Notes: a model not told the origin generated them from the letters alone. DNA of 64,000 bases from Cyanobacteriota bacterium erpe_2018_sw_21hr_WHONDRS-SW48-000092_B_bin.40 (GCA_030917395.1 JAUPUU010000080.1:1-64000), one strand, 5' to 3'; shown: positions 1-8,158, counted from the stretch's first letter. Made by a program: numbers and translations.

Positions 1-945
1 ACCAGTTTGACTAAAAAGTACTGATGGGCTCAAACCAGCAGCAGATGCCATCAGTTGCTCGGTAGCCTTAACGCCGGTTACGACCAGAGCAACAGCCAGA
101 GCAATTGCACCAAAGGCAAATATGGCCCATCCCAAACCATTATCGACAATCTTGTATTGCACCAGTGCGAAACGCAAGGCGAAGAGCATAGGCAAGAAGA
201 CAACTAGCAATGTGGCACGTCTAGCTACCAAAGCTGAAGCAGTATTTGAGCAGAGAAAGCCTGCTAGACCTTGATCCGGCTTTAGCAAAAAGCAGGCACT
301 GCTTAAGGCAATAAAAAGAAATGAGATACCTTCTGACATACGCAAGCAGCCAAAGAAGGTGCACAACGATTCAGCGCCGCTGACTGATCCAATTAAAGGC
401 AAAGAAGTTATCATCAGAGCGACAACACAGAGCCACTGAGCCAGCTCCATGCGCTTGTTCGCAAACCAGGTTTGAATGGCCAACGCTAAAGTTAAGGCCA
501 TAAAGGCACATGATACATCTGGAGTCATCGGGCCAGGATAAGAAAGGCCAGAAGAGTCTTCATTTGCACGGTACCAAATATGGTTCAAGCTAAGATCTAG
601 ACCAGCTAGTGTTTCCACCGCAGTGCTCAGCCCAGCCAGAAATGCCAGCAAGCAAAGCAGGCTGGCAATAACCTTTAGAGAATGGGTAAGAGTTTTCGGC
701 AGTTTGCGATCTGCTACCAATAAGAGACAAATCGCAGTGCTTAGAAAAACGGTGTTGATAGCAACACTCGACCAAACTACTGGGCCATTGAGAAACATAT
801 GCTTAAAAGCAGTGTTGTCAGCGATCCAACCGTATGCCACGGCGGCACCAAGCACAAGGCTGGCAACAGCCAAGAACATTGCAGCAGAGGCAGCGAAACC
901 AACCAAACGTTCATTGAGATAGTTAGTGGGTTGAGCGATTGGCAT
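1..945 (-). CDS. Multi-pass membrane sensory domain, probable N-terminal half of a sensor histidine kinase (3' end outside window)
   Basis: The reading frame is open from an ATG at 945 to the window edge (315 codons seen, no stop), so the gene is truncated by the window. The visible part is almost entirely hydrophobic, with about eight membrane segments. It resembles the membrane module found at the N-terminus of many PAS/histidine-kinase and GGDEF proteins: a helix starting near PGPMTPDVSCAF, a second near RMSEGISFLF, then an RR pair before a long helix and a late IVDNGLGWAIFAF segment. The start codon directly follows the TAA of the thioredoxin-like gene, and an OmpR-type regulator lies upstream on the same strand, which fits a sensor/regulator set. 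The catalytic part is not visible, so kinase identity is inferred. Confidence 0.6.
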   Translation of the reverse strand, partial: MPIAQPTNYLNERLVGFAASAAMFLAVASLVLGAAVAYGWIADNTAFKHMFLNGPVVWSSVAINTVFLSTAICLLLVADRKLPKTLTHSLKVIASLLCLLAFLAGLSTAVETLAGLDLSLNHIWYRANEDSSGLSYPGPMTPDVSCAFMALTLALAIQTWFANKRMELAQWLCVVALMITSLPLIGSVSGAESLCTFFGCLRMSEGISFLFIALSSACFLLKPDQGLAGFLCSNTASALVARRATLLVVFLPMLFALRFALVQYKIVDNGLGWAIFAFGAIALAVALVVTGVKATEQLMASAAGLSPSVLFSQTG

Positions 946-1455
946 TTATTGAGTTGAGAGAGCTTTTGCTATAGCGTCTGCGTAAATCTCTTTCTTCTTA
1001 GGGCCAACTAGCTCTTTGAGCAGCTTCCCCTTTGCCGAGAAAACACCGATAACTGGGGCATAGTCGGCATTCTCACTGAGAAACTTAGAAGCGCCAATCG
1101 CTTTAGCTGTGATTTTGCTGCTACTTATTTGATCACTAGATGTATCTAGAGCAACGAACTGCACCTTAGCCTTGTATTCACTTTGTAACTCCGCAAGGAT
1201 GGGCTTAACCTGGCCGCACCAGACGGCGCACTCATGGTCATAGATCATCACTACACGGGCCTCGTATTGGCCAGCGACCTTCTTAGTTAGAGCAGAGGGA
1301 GCATCAGCCAATGCCGGAGTTTGCCAAAGAAAAGCATTGACGAAAGCCCCTGCGAAGGAAAACAGGCACAGCATTGCGGTCAGAGAAGCTAGTGAATTTT
1401 GAAGACATAGCGGAGCACGAAACACTCTGATATTCAAAGCCTGTAAAGCATCCAT
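946..1455 (-). CDS. Exported thioredoxin-fold protein with an altered active site
   Basis: 169 residues. A basic N-terminus and a hydrophobic segment around residues 22-50 ending near PALADAP suggest a signal peptide or membrane anchor, placing the domain outside the cytoplasmic membrane. The rest matches the thioredoxin fold: a beta strand VVMIYDHECAVWC, then WCGQVKP, then a cis-proline region YAPVIGVF. The canonical WCGPC motif reads WCGQV, so the resolving Cys is missing; an extra Cys four residues before the remaining one gives a CAVWC arrangement. Ordinary disulfide reductase chemistry is therefore doubtful, and a structural or sensing role is possible. The stop codon is immediately followed by the start of the truncated membrane sensor, so the two are probably co-translated. 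Confidence 0.65.
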   Translation of the reverse strand: MDALQALNIRVFRAPLCLQNSLASLTAMLCLFSFAGAFVNAFLWQTPALADAPSALTKKVAGQYEARVVMIYDHECAVWCGQVKPILAELQSEYKAKVQFVALDTSSDQISSSKITAKAIGASKFLSENADYAPVIGVFSAKGKLLKELVGPKKKEIYADAIAKALSTQ

Positions 1456-1559
1456 ATATCAACCTTCATAACTATAGCCGTAACTCACAAGGAGACAATT
1501 TTATTCCCGAATGCTCTAAAAAGAACACCTGCTTAGATTCGAGAAAACCAAAACGAATG

Positions 1560-2288
1560 TCAATTACTGCTGGCACTTGAGCTAGCCGTTGCGATAGACG
1601 GAGAGCCCGGTTCGGGGCCATCAGAAACAAGCATGTAGCCGCGGTTTCGTACAGTCTTAATCAAGGTTCCTTCTGAAATACCCAGGCTACGACGCAGAAG
1701 TTTGAAGTGGGCCCTGACCGTATCAGTGGAGACCATGGCGTCATCAAGCCATACTCTCTCTAAAATCGCCTCGGCCGAAAATACTTGATTTTGATGGCGC
1801 ATCAGAAACTCCAAAAGGCTGTAAACCTTTGGCCTAAGCTTAATTTCAGCTCCATCAAGGGTGACGATGCAAGTGGCCGGGTCAAGAGTTATATTGCTGA
1901 CGGCTAAAACCGTGCTGGCGAGTGAACTGGGGCGACGCAACAGCGCTCGCACCCGAGCCTGCAGCTCACGGTGTTCAAAAGGCTTGGTCAGATAGTCGTC
2001 AGCGCCAGCATCTAGGCCCTGCTCTTTATCTTCAAGGCGGGTCTTAGCTGTAAGCATAAGAACCGGAATCTTGCCGCCAGCCTTACGATAGGTGATTAAG
2101 ACTTCAATGCCGGTCTTGTCAGGCATCATCCAGTCAAGAATGACCACGTCGTATTTATTCACGCGCAGACTTAAGAGAGCATCATCACCGTTAGAGGCGA
2201 TCTGAACCATATGGCCCTGACTTTCAAGACCAAATTTGGTCACTTCTGCCAGCGCCGAGTCGTCTTCTACTAGTAAGATTTTTGCCAT
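1560..2288 (-). CDS. OmpR/PhoB-family DNA-binding response regulator
   Basis: 242 residues from the ATG at 2288 (MAKILLVEDD); a longer in-frame GTG-type extension upstream adds nothing conserved. The receiver domain (about 1-120) has all key residues: acidic pair D9/D10, phosphoacceptor D52 in VVILDWMMP, T80 and K102 in TKPF. The C-terminal half (about 140-225) is a winged helix with the usual IKLRPKVYSLLEFLMRH and VRNRGYML elements, so it should act as a phosphorylation-controlled transcription factor. The last twenty residues are Ser/Ala-rich and probably disordered. It lies upstream of the thioredoxin-like gene and the truncated membrane sensor on the same strand, the likely cognate kinase. 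Confidence 0.92.
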   Translation of the reverse strand: MAKILLVEDDSALAEVTKFGLESQGHMVQIASNGDDALLSLRVNKYDVVILDWMMPDKTGIEVLITYRKAGGKIPVLMLTAKTRLEDKEQGLDAGADDYLTKPFEHRELQARVRALLRRPSSLASTVLAVSNITLDPATCIVTLDGAEIKLRPKVYSLLEFLMRHQNQVFSAEAILERVWLDDAMVSTDTVRAHFKLLRRSLGISEGTLIKTVRNRGYMLVSDGPEPGSPSIATASSSASSN

Positions 2289-2391
2289 TAGAATGTAGAT
2301 AATAGCAGTAAAATAGCTGCGGTCGTTCACTACATATTCACAGTGCAAGCGTAGTTTAAGTATGTGAGTGTGCCTTCAAGCGAGAGATATT

Positions 2392-3282
2392 ATGAAAATT
2401 GCTATAGCCGGTGCCAGTGGAATGGTAGGGAAGGCTCTGACCAAGAGCTTGACAGGGAAAGGCCACACTGTGACTGCCTTGAAGCGCGGGAGCAGTGCAG
2501 ACCAGGTCTTTGTTAACGTGACCCCCGAGTATCTAGAGGGCTTCGATGCCGTTATCAACTTGGCAGGTGAGAACATCGCCGCTAAGCGTTGGTCTGACGA
2601 GCAGAAAAAGCTGATTGTCGACAGCCGAGTATCGACCACATCCTTTTTAGCCAATGCCTTGAGCAAGACTAAAGGCAGCCCCAAGGTGTTCATAAACGCT
2701 TCGGCGATAGGCATCTACGGCAATCGTGGCAACGAGTCTCTAACTGAAGAAAGTTCGCCAGGAGCCGGATTTTTGGCCAGCACCTGCAAGAAATGGGAAG
2801 AGGCTGCTAAACCAGCCAAGAGAGATGGACTTAGAGTCGTTATTGCCAGATTGGGCGTAGTTCTCAGCAAAGAAGGTGGCGCTCTTAACAAGATGTTGTT
2901 GCCCTTCCAGCTCGGAGCCGGTGGAGTTCTCGGCAGCGGTCGTCAGTATATGAGTTGGATTGAAATCAATGACCTGGTAAAGGCTTTCGAGTTTCTACTG
3001 GAGAACAACGTTGAGGGTGTAGTCAATATGACATCACCGAACCCAGCCACAAATGCAGAATTCACGAGCGCGATGGCTAAGGTACTGAGCAGGCCTGCAA
3101 TTTTGCCAGCCCCTGCCTTTGGACTTAAGCTGATTTTGGGAGAGATGGCTCAAGAAATGCTTCTGGATGGCAGCCTTGTCCTTCCTGCCAAGCTAGAGAA
3201 GGCTGGATTTAAGTTCGATTATGCCAACCTTGAAAAAGCTTTGAACCATGAACTCAAGGCCACGGCTGGCAGCGTTGCTTAG
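2392..3282 (+). CDS. TIGR01777-family NAD(P)-dependent epimerase (SDR39U1/YfcH type)
   Basis: 296 residues from ATG 2392 (MKIAIAGASGMVG); an in-frame GTG 24 bases upstream is possible but lacks homology. The N-terminal Rossmann motif GASGMVGKAL binds the dinucleotide, and family signatures follow: INLAGENIAAKRW, the SRVSTTSFL segment, ASAIGIYGNRG containing the Tyr of the extended SDR active site, a GAGFLA block and YMSWIEINDLVKAF. The C-terminus carries the LGEMAQEMLLDG and PAKLEKAGFKF elements of the DUF1731 tail. The physiological substrate of this family is unknown. The gene is divergent from the response regulator, with about 100 bases between the two starts holding both promoters. Confidence 0.9.
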   Translation: MKIAIAGASGMVGKALTKSLTGKGHTVTALKRGSSADQVFVNVTPEYLEGFDAVINLAGENIAAKRWSDEQKKLIVDSRVSTTSFLANALSKTKGSPKVFINASAIGIYGNRGNESLTEESSPGAGFLASTCKKWEEAAKPAKRDGLRVVIARLGVVLSKEGGALNKMLLPFQLGAGGVLGSGRQYMSWIEINDLVKAFEFLLENNVEGVVNMTSPNPATNAEFTSAMAKVLSRPAILPAPAFGLKLILGEMAQEMLLDGSLVLPAKLEKAGFKFDYANLEKALNHELKATAGSVA

Positions 3283-3399
3283 AGCGAAATCTATGGCGAA
3301 TGCGAGGGCCACGGAGAGAGAGAGCCATGCGTAATAGCGAGAACATGCCCAAGGGCGAATTTCTGCAGAGAGCAGAATCTTAGAAACAATAGGTATTCC

Positions 3400-4503
3400 G
3401 TGGACAGCAACTGCGCCGGTAAAAATGAACAACTCCTCCTTTTCAAACGTGCCGTTGAATCTGTGCGCAACGGAATTTGTATAACCAATCCGCGCCTGCC
3501 AGACAATCCGATTGTCTATGTCAATGATGCCTTTTTAGAGATGACCACTTATCAAAGGCATCAGGTAGTTGGCCGCAACTGCCGATTTCTGCAGCGCGAC
3601 GACCGTGACCAGATTGCTATTGAAAATATCAGAGAAGCGATTCGCACAGAGCAGCCGATCACGACAATACTGCGCAACTACAGGCGCGATGGTTCTATCT
3701 TCTGGAATGAGTTGACGGTATCACCAGTGCACGACGAAAACGGTACATTGATCAATTTTGTCGGAGTACAAAACGATATTTCAGCCCGCAAAGAAGCAGA
3801 GAAAAGGGTTTCTGAATTTTATTCGGTAATCTCTCACGAACTGCGCACCCCACTCAGTTCCATTAATGGCGCCTTGAGTGTCATTGCCGATGGCTCGGCA
3901 GGAAAGGTCAACGCCCAGGTGATGCGCATGGTCAGCATCGCCCTAGAAAATTCTGAACGCTTGATTCGTTTGATTTCAGACATCTTAGATTGGAAGAAAA
4001 TTGAATCAGGGAAATTCAAACTGAACACCAGCAATATCAGCCCAGAACAATTGATCGATAGCGTGATAGCTGCGGTGAAGCCCCTGGCTTGCTCGGCTCA
4101 AGTCAATCTAAAAAAGGAAATTTCAACAGCGGCAGAACTGTCTGTCGACGTTGATAGAACCATGCAAGTGCTAACCAATCTTGTCGATAACGCCATCAAA
4201 TTCTCTCCAGTTAAGAGCACAGTTACTGTCAGTGCCGAACTACGCGGACTGGACACAGTAAGATTTTCAGTGGTTGATCAAGGCGAGGGGATTGCCCCTG
4301 ATCAATTAGACAAGTTGTTCAAAGTTTTTCAGCAGTTAGACTCTTCTGATAGCCGCAAGGCTGGCGGAACAGGTCTTGGTTTATCCATCAGTCGTTCACT
4401 AGTAGAATTGCACGGTGGGCAGATTGGCGTAGATAGTGTAGTGGGCAAAGGCAGTACTTTCTGGTTCGAGTTTTATACCGCAAACAGCAAAGTACACAGC
4501 TAA
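3400..4503 (+). CDS. LOV-domain histidine kinase (predicted blue-light sensor)
   Basis: 367 residues, GTG start at 3400, no membrane segments, so a soluble sensor. Residues about 14-130 form a LOV-type PAS domain. The flavin-adduct cysteine is C61 within GRNCRFLQ, and the flavin-contacting N93, N103 (FWNEL) and Q124 (FVGVQNDI) are all present. A DHp helix follows with SHELRTPLSS (phosphoacceptor H146), then a complete ATP-binding domain: N box TNLVDNAIKFS, DQGEGI, F box and GGTGLGLSIS. No output domain is fused, so a separate response regulator is needed; none is adjacent. Blue light should form a Cys-flavin adduct that changes kinase activity (family knowledge). The sigma factor gene follows 87 bases downstream on the same strand. 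Confidence 0.93.
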   Translation: MDSNCAGKNEQLLLFKRAVESVRNGICITNPRLPDNPIVYVNDAFLEMTTYQRHQVVGRNCRFLQRDDRDQIAIENIREAIRTEQPITTILRNYRRDGSIFWNELTVSPVHDENGTLINFVGVQNDISARKEAEKRVSEFYSVISHELRTPLSSINGALSVIADGSAGKVNAQVMRMVSIALENSERLIRLISDILDWKKIESGKFKLNTSNISPEQLIDSVIAAVKPLACSAQVNLKKEISTAAELSVDVDRTMQVLTNLVDNAIKFSPVKSTVTVSAELRGLDTVRFSVVDQGEGIAPDQLDKLFKVFQQLDSSDSRKAGGTGLGLSISRSLVELHGGQIGVDSVVGKGSTFWFEFYTANSKVHS

Positions 4504-4590
4504 GTTAGAGGCAAGAGAAGGCTTATGAATCAATAAAATGAAAATCGCTCCCAAATTTCTCTAGATGTTGGCGCACTTGAGACTTTCAAA

Positions 4591-5589
4591 ATGGTGAGCA
4601 AAATGAACGAATTAGACACATACATAGTTGATTTCCCGCCCAGCTTATATGACGGCGGAAGTTTAGAGTTGCTCGACAGAACAATGGCTCTGCCGTTAGA
4701 CGAAGACGAGGTCGAGGACGAAAAAGAATCGAAACAAGCCGAGAAAGATGCCCAAGCGGCAAGTGGAGAGCCAGCCCTATATGCTTACCTCCACAACATC
4801 GGCAAGACCAGCCTGATCAAGGCCAACGAAGAAATTGAGCTAGGTCGTGCCATTGCTAGCGGAGATGATGCGGCCTTATCTAAACTAGTAGTGAGCAATC
4901 TCAGATTAGTTGTTAGCATCGCTAAGCGCTTTCGTAACCAAGGCTTAGACATGGAAGACATGATTCAAGAAGGAAACTTGGGTCTAATTCATGCGGCGCG
5001 AAAATTTGACCCATCCATGGGTAACAGATTTTCGACATACGCCACCTGGTGGATACGTCAGGCCGTGATGCGGGCTATCGCTAACAAGGGTAGAAGCATT
5101 CGAATACCGGTTCATGTCAGAAGTCAGATTTCTCGAATCAAGCGCTATGCCAAAGAATTCCGCCAAAGTCATGGCCGCTTCCCCACAGAAGCTGAACTGT
5201 CGGTTGCCCTTGAGCTTCCACCAGAAGAGATAACTCGCCTTGTGACCAGCTCCAGCAGCATCGCCTCACTTGATGAAACCATGCCTGGTTCAGACAAGGA
5301 CACGATTGGCAGCTTTATCGAAGACCAGTTTTCAGCTCTACCTGAACGTATGGCTGAACAAACAATGCTGCGACGAGGTATCGACCGTCTAACTCGCTAT
5401 CTCAGTCCATTAGAGAAAACGGCAATCAGCTACCTCTATGGACTGGAAGGTGATGGCTTGTATGACTCGAAAATGGTAGCGGCAAAGCTCAACATTGACG
5501 TGGCTGAGTTGCGACGCATCCAAAAGCGCTCTTTGAAAAAGCTAAGACGGCACCTACACAACAAGTCTCTAAGTGACTTCATTTCTTAG
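4591..5589 (+). CDS. RNA polymerase sigma-70 family factor (group 2-like)
   Basis: 332 residues; a second in-frame ATG at 4603 is an alternative start. Region 1.2 is seen at ALYAYLHNIGKTSL, region 2 as NLRLVVSIAKRF, DMIQEGNLGL and the -10 recognition helix RFSTYATWWIRQAVMRAI. Region 3 follows at SIRIPVHVRSQ, and region 4 at LSPLEKTAISYLYGLEG with a helix-turn-helix near IQKRSLKKLRRHL. The first 55 residues are acidic and unlike region 1.1 of the housekeeping factor, and no long non-conserved insert is present. This fits an alternative, non-essential group 2 factor. A rho-independent terminator closes the unit. Confidence 0.9.
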   Translation: MVSKMNELDTYIVDFPPSLYDGGSLELLDRTMALPLDEDEVEDEKESKQAEKDAQAASGEPALYAYLHNIGKTSLIKANEEIELGRAIASGDDAALSKLVVSNLRLVVSIAKRFRNQGLDMEDMIQEGNLGLIHAARKFDPSMGNRFSTYATWWIRQAVMRAIANKGRSIRIPVHVRSQISRIKRYAKEFRQSHGRFPTEAELSVALELPPEEITRLVTSSSSIASLDETMPGSDKDTIGSFIEDQFSALPERMAEQTMLRRGIDRLTRYLSPLEKTAISYLYGLEGDGLYDSKMVAAKLNIDVAELRRIQKRSLKKLRRHLHNKSLSDFIS

Positions 5590-5604
5590 ATTTTATCTTG
5601 TCAT

Positions 5605-5637
5605 GAACAGGCGGTGAAAGACGTTCACCGCCTGTTC
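5605..5637 (+). terminator. Hairpin terminator after the sigma factor gene
   Basis: A perfect 14-bp inverted repeat, GAACAGGCGGTGAA and its complement, encloses a five-base loop AGACG, 16 bases after the sigma factor stop codon. The stem is GC-rich at its core. Only a short pyrimidine stretch (ACTCTTG) follows instead of a clean T-run, so termination may be partial. Confidence 0.75.
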
Positions 5638-5790
5638 ACTCTTGCCATCTAAGCTGTAAATGCCAACATTTAGGGGTCGAAATCAGAAGACTGACTTAAT
5701 TTCAGCTCTGTAAAGATATGTTTACTGTATGCACTATAGTCACTTTGCAGCATAGATAATAGGCTATCCCTAAGGAGTGCTCGTTTTTTT

Positions 5791-5895
5791 ATGACTCTCG
5801 CCAGTTTGGCCATTGTAGTCCTCGGCACAATAGTTTTTACCCTTATCAACGATTATCTGCCAGTTGGCGGAGATTACATCGAAGATAATCCGTAG
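5791..5895 (+). CDS. Small hydrophobic protein, 34 residues, single predicted membrane segment
   Basis: A short frame from ATG 5791 to TAG 5895 encodes MTLASLAIVVLGTIVFTLI followed by a polar acidic tail ending EDNP. The first 20 residues form one membrane-spanning helix. An AAGGAG sequence lies at 5772-5777, but the spacing of 13 bases to the ATG is longer than ideal and a T-run sits between. I do not recognise the family. It stands alone between the sigma factor terminator and the promoter of the next small gene. It could be a genuine membrane miniprotein or a chance frame; hydrophobicity and the upstream ribosome-binding-like site favour the former. Confidence 0.45.
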   Translation: MTLASLAIVVLGTIVFTLINDYLPVGGDYIEDNP

Positions 5896-5983
5896 CTTTC
5901 TTTTCTAACAAAATCGAATCGGACCTGCAAGTGACACCATATATGATGCAGGCGGTTTAGTTCATAGTTTAGTATATTTGCGC

Positions 5984-6013
5984 TTGACAGAGTTGTGCTT
6001 ATAACACTATGCT
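5984..6013 (+). promoter_or_regulatory. Sigma-70 type promoter upstream of the 62-residue protein gene
   Basis: A consensus -35 hexamer TTGACA at 5984-5989 is followed after 18 bases by TATGCT at 6008-6013 (four of six matches to TATAAT). Transcription would start near 6020 and give a leader of about 50 bases with a purine-rich ribosome-binding site at 6057-6067 in front of the ATG at 6074. Confidence 0.6.
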
Positions 6014-6073
6014 GTTTTCATGTGCCAGCTTAAATGACTGCACTTTCAAACCACGAAGGAAGAGAGGTGCCCC

Positions 6074-6262
6074 ATGGGACCATTCTATAAAACCAAACGA
6101 GCCGCCAGCACTACTTGTGCTGCCCGCCGGATTGGCACCTTCGCAGGGGAGAAGCTAGCGGTGAACAACTTCTCGGTCGAGAAACTTGTGAACGGCAAAA
6201 GTTTCAATCTCTTGAAAGCAGCGAAAAATCAGGGCGTAGTGCCGGATAGCGCAATCAATTAA
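6074..6262 (+). CDS. Small basic protein of unknown function (62 residues)
   Basis: The frame begins at ATG 6074 after a strong AGGAAGAGAGG ribosome-binding site at 6057-6067 and a recognisable promoter at 5984-6013, so expression is well supported. The product is basic in its first third (KTKRAAS, CAARR) and contains the phrase EKLAVNNFSVEKLVNGKSF, a short repeat of the pattern EKL-V-N. There is no signal peptide or membrane helix. I do not recognise a family. It is followed by 337 bases without a gene, so it is probably monocistronic. Confidence 0.6.
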   Translation: MGPFYKTKRAASTTCAARRIGTFAGEKLAVNNFSVEKLVNGKSFNLLKAAKNQGVVPDSAIN

Positions 6263-6599
6263 CCAGCTGAGCAAGCGGCAAGAGATCAACATAAGAAGGC
6301 CAGAACAAGAGACGTTTCTGACTAGTCTGACAATCTAGTTTTGATGCCAAAACCCTCTGAATTCAACCTTATAAGGTAGTGCATACCGATTGAACCATGA
6401 GCATTTTGTATTGCTCACCGGTTAAATGGAACGCCTATAACTTCTCATCAATGCACCATATACGGTGCAACAGCTTTGCTGCGACCAAATACTGGTCGAG
6501 TAAATATTAGCCGAATAAAAATTGGCCGAGCCACTTAGATTTTCCACCCGTCTATTTCAAAGCTCATCACCGTTGAGCCATAAAAAGGAGGAACCCCAA
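6263..6599 (+). other. Gene-free stretch rich in small inverted repeats
   Basis: No coding frame with a ribosome-binding site is visible here. The stretch holds five compact palindromes or hairpins: ACCTTATAAGGT at 6366-6377 (perfect 12-bp palindrome), TGAGCA/TGCTCA around 6398-6417 with flanking AACC/GGTT, TGCACC/GGTGCA at 6452-6469, CGACCA/TGGTCG at 6482-6498, and GCTCA/TGAGC at 6562-6578. Their number in about 215 bases suggests a folded leader or small RNA in front of the 88-residue protein and rtcB, or a set of operators. No terminator-like T-run was found. Confidence 0.4.
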
Positions 6600-6866
6600 A
6601 TGAGGTTCATGATCGAAGCAATAAACTCTCCACGTCCTATCCGGCGTTTCATTGTCGAACACATCTTCGTCAATGCCTACCGCCAATATGGTCGATGCCA
6701 TAGAGAATTGCGTGAGAGCGGGAACTCTGAACTCCTTTGCCAGCCAATAAGCAAAGGCAGGGAAATAGAAACCCGTGAAATTGATGACGGTGAGATTGAT
6801 GGCAGTCAAATTGATGGTAAAGATGTGCCGGCATTTCGAGCAAAGCCAAAAGCCCTTATAATTTAG
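6600..6866 (+). CDS. Small protein of unknown function upstream of rtcB (88 residues)
   Basis: The ATG at 6600 is preceded by an ideal Shine-Dalgarno AAGGAGG at 6585-6591, which decides the start against a longer in-frame GTG-type extension. The first half is basic and Arg-rich (PRPIRRFIVEHIF, AYRQYGRCHREL). The second half has a short acidic repeat built on the pattern E/Q-I-D-D/G (REIDDGEIDGSQIDGKD). There is no signal peptide or membrane helix. I do not recognise a family. The stop is 32 bases before rtcB on the same strand, so the two may share a transcript and a role in RNA repair, but this rests on position only. Confidence 0.6.
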   Translation: MRFMIEAINSPRPIRRFIVEHIFVNAYRQYGRCHRELRESGNSELLCQPISKGREIETREIDDGEIDGSQIDGKDVPAFRAKPKALII

Positions 6867-6898
6867 ACAACAAAAATATCAAACACAAAGAGAAACAA

Positions 6899-8158
6899 AT
6901 GAAAATCGAAAAAATTCACTACGATCCAAACGACCTGCCATACGAAGTAATTAGAATTCACGAGAAGAAACCAATCAAGGCTTGGGTCAAAGGTGTTGCA
7001 CTAGAAGCAGCAGCCTTACAGCAACTGATTAACTTGGCGTCAATGCCATTTATTCACAAGCACATCGCCGTGATGCCAGACGCTCACATGGGCAAAGGCA
7101 CCACAGTCGGTACTGTCATTCCAACTTTCAAGGCAATCATTCCGGCCGCAGTTGGTGTTGACTTAGGCTGCGGTATGATTGCCATGGCCACGACACTCAA
7201 GGCCACCGACCTGCCTGACAATTTGCGCCCAATAAGAGCAGCAATTGAAAAGGCCGTTCCTGTAGGTAAAGGTTTCTGGCACGATGACTTAGCCGCTAGC
7301 CATCCTGCCGCCAAGCCAATTAACAAGGCTTGGTCAACCTTGAGTGATAGATGGGATGTTATTGCTGCTAAGCACCCCAAAGTAGACGATGGTAACTACA
7401 GCCGCAACCGCTTGCAGCTTGGCACCCTTGGCTCGGGTAATCACTTCATCGAAATTTTGCTTGATGGAGCAGATAATGTCTGGCTGATGTTGCACTCAGG
7501 TAGTAGAGGAGTCGGTAACCGTATCGGTACTTACTTCATTGAACTGGCGCGCAAAGAGATGACGAGAAATCAAATCAATTTGCCTGACAGAGACCTGGCC
7601 TATCTTTCTGAGGGTGCCGATTACTTTGACGACTATCTCTATGCTGTTCAATGGGCACAAGACTATGCCTACTTAAACAGACAAGTGATGATGGGACAAG
7701 TAATTGAGGCTCTTAGACAGACAGGTGAACTACCTGAGTTTGAAGCCCAGCTGCAAGTGATCAACTGCCACCACAACTACGTGACCAAAGAGGATCACTT
7801 CGGTGAGACTGTTTGGGTAACCAGAAAGGGTGCAGTAAGGGCACAAGAAGGAGACTGGGGTATCATCCCCGGTTCTATGGGTGTGGGCTCTTACATCGTC
7901 AGAGGAAAAGGCAACCGCGAGAGCTTCAACAGCTGCTCTCACGGAGCTGGTCGAACTATGTCTCGTAGCCAGGCGAAAAAAGTGATATCGCTTGATCGTC
8001 ACGCTGCTGACACAGCTCATGTTGAATGCCGCAAAGATGAAGGCATTCTTGATGAGTCACCAGGCGCCTACAAGCCACTTGATGCAGTTATGGCGGCACA
8101 GGCCGATCTTGTTGAAATAGTTCACAAGCTAAGGCCGCTGGTCTGCGTTAAAGGGTAA
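6899..8158 (+). CDS. rtcB: RNA-splicing ligase RtcB
   Basis: 419 residues from ATG 6899. RtcB joins RNA ends carrying 2',3'-cyclic phosphate (or 3'-phosphate) to 5'-hydroxyl ends using GTP and Mn2+. All family signatures are present: MPDAHMGKG at 59-67, GVDLGCGM at 86-93 with metal-binding D88 and C91, GTLGSGNHFIE and LHSGSRGVGN with metal-binding His residues, NCHHNY, PGSMG, and CSHGAGRTMSR carrying the His that is guanylylated. The C-terminus has DESPGAYKPLD. Length fits the bacterial family. No archease or RtcA gene lies next to it. A hairpin terminator follows, so it ends its transcription unit. Confidence 0.97.
   Translation: MKIEKIHYDPNDLPYEVIRIHEKKPIKAWVKGVALEAAALQQLINLASMPFIHKHIAVMPDAHMGKGTTVGTVIPTFKAIIPAAVGVDLGCGMIAMATTLKATDLPDNLRPIRAAIEKAVPVGKGFWHDDLAASHPAAKPINKAWSTLSDRWDVIAAKHPKVDDGNYSRNRLQLGTLGSGNHFIEILLDGADNVWLMLHSGSRGVGNRIGTYFIELARKEMTRNQINLPDRDLAYLSEGADYFDDYLYAVQWAQDYAYLNRQVMMGQVIEALRQTGELPEFEAQLQVINCHHNYVTKEDHFGETVWVTRKGAVRAQEGDWGIIPGSMGVGSYIVRGKGNRESFNSCSHGAGRTMSRSQAKKVISLDRHAADTAHVECRKDEGILDESPGAYKPLDAVMAAQADLVEIVHKLRPLVCVKG

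Noticed and set aside
623-922. Plus-strand frame of 99 codons
   Set aside because: It is antisense to the membrane sensor whose frame is open across the whole of 1-945 and whose hydrophobic pattern is clear.
3283-3399. Tiny frame starting ATGGCGAATGCG between the epimerase and LOV kinase genes
   Set aside because: It has only 13 codons, no ribosome-binding site and no recognisable feature.
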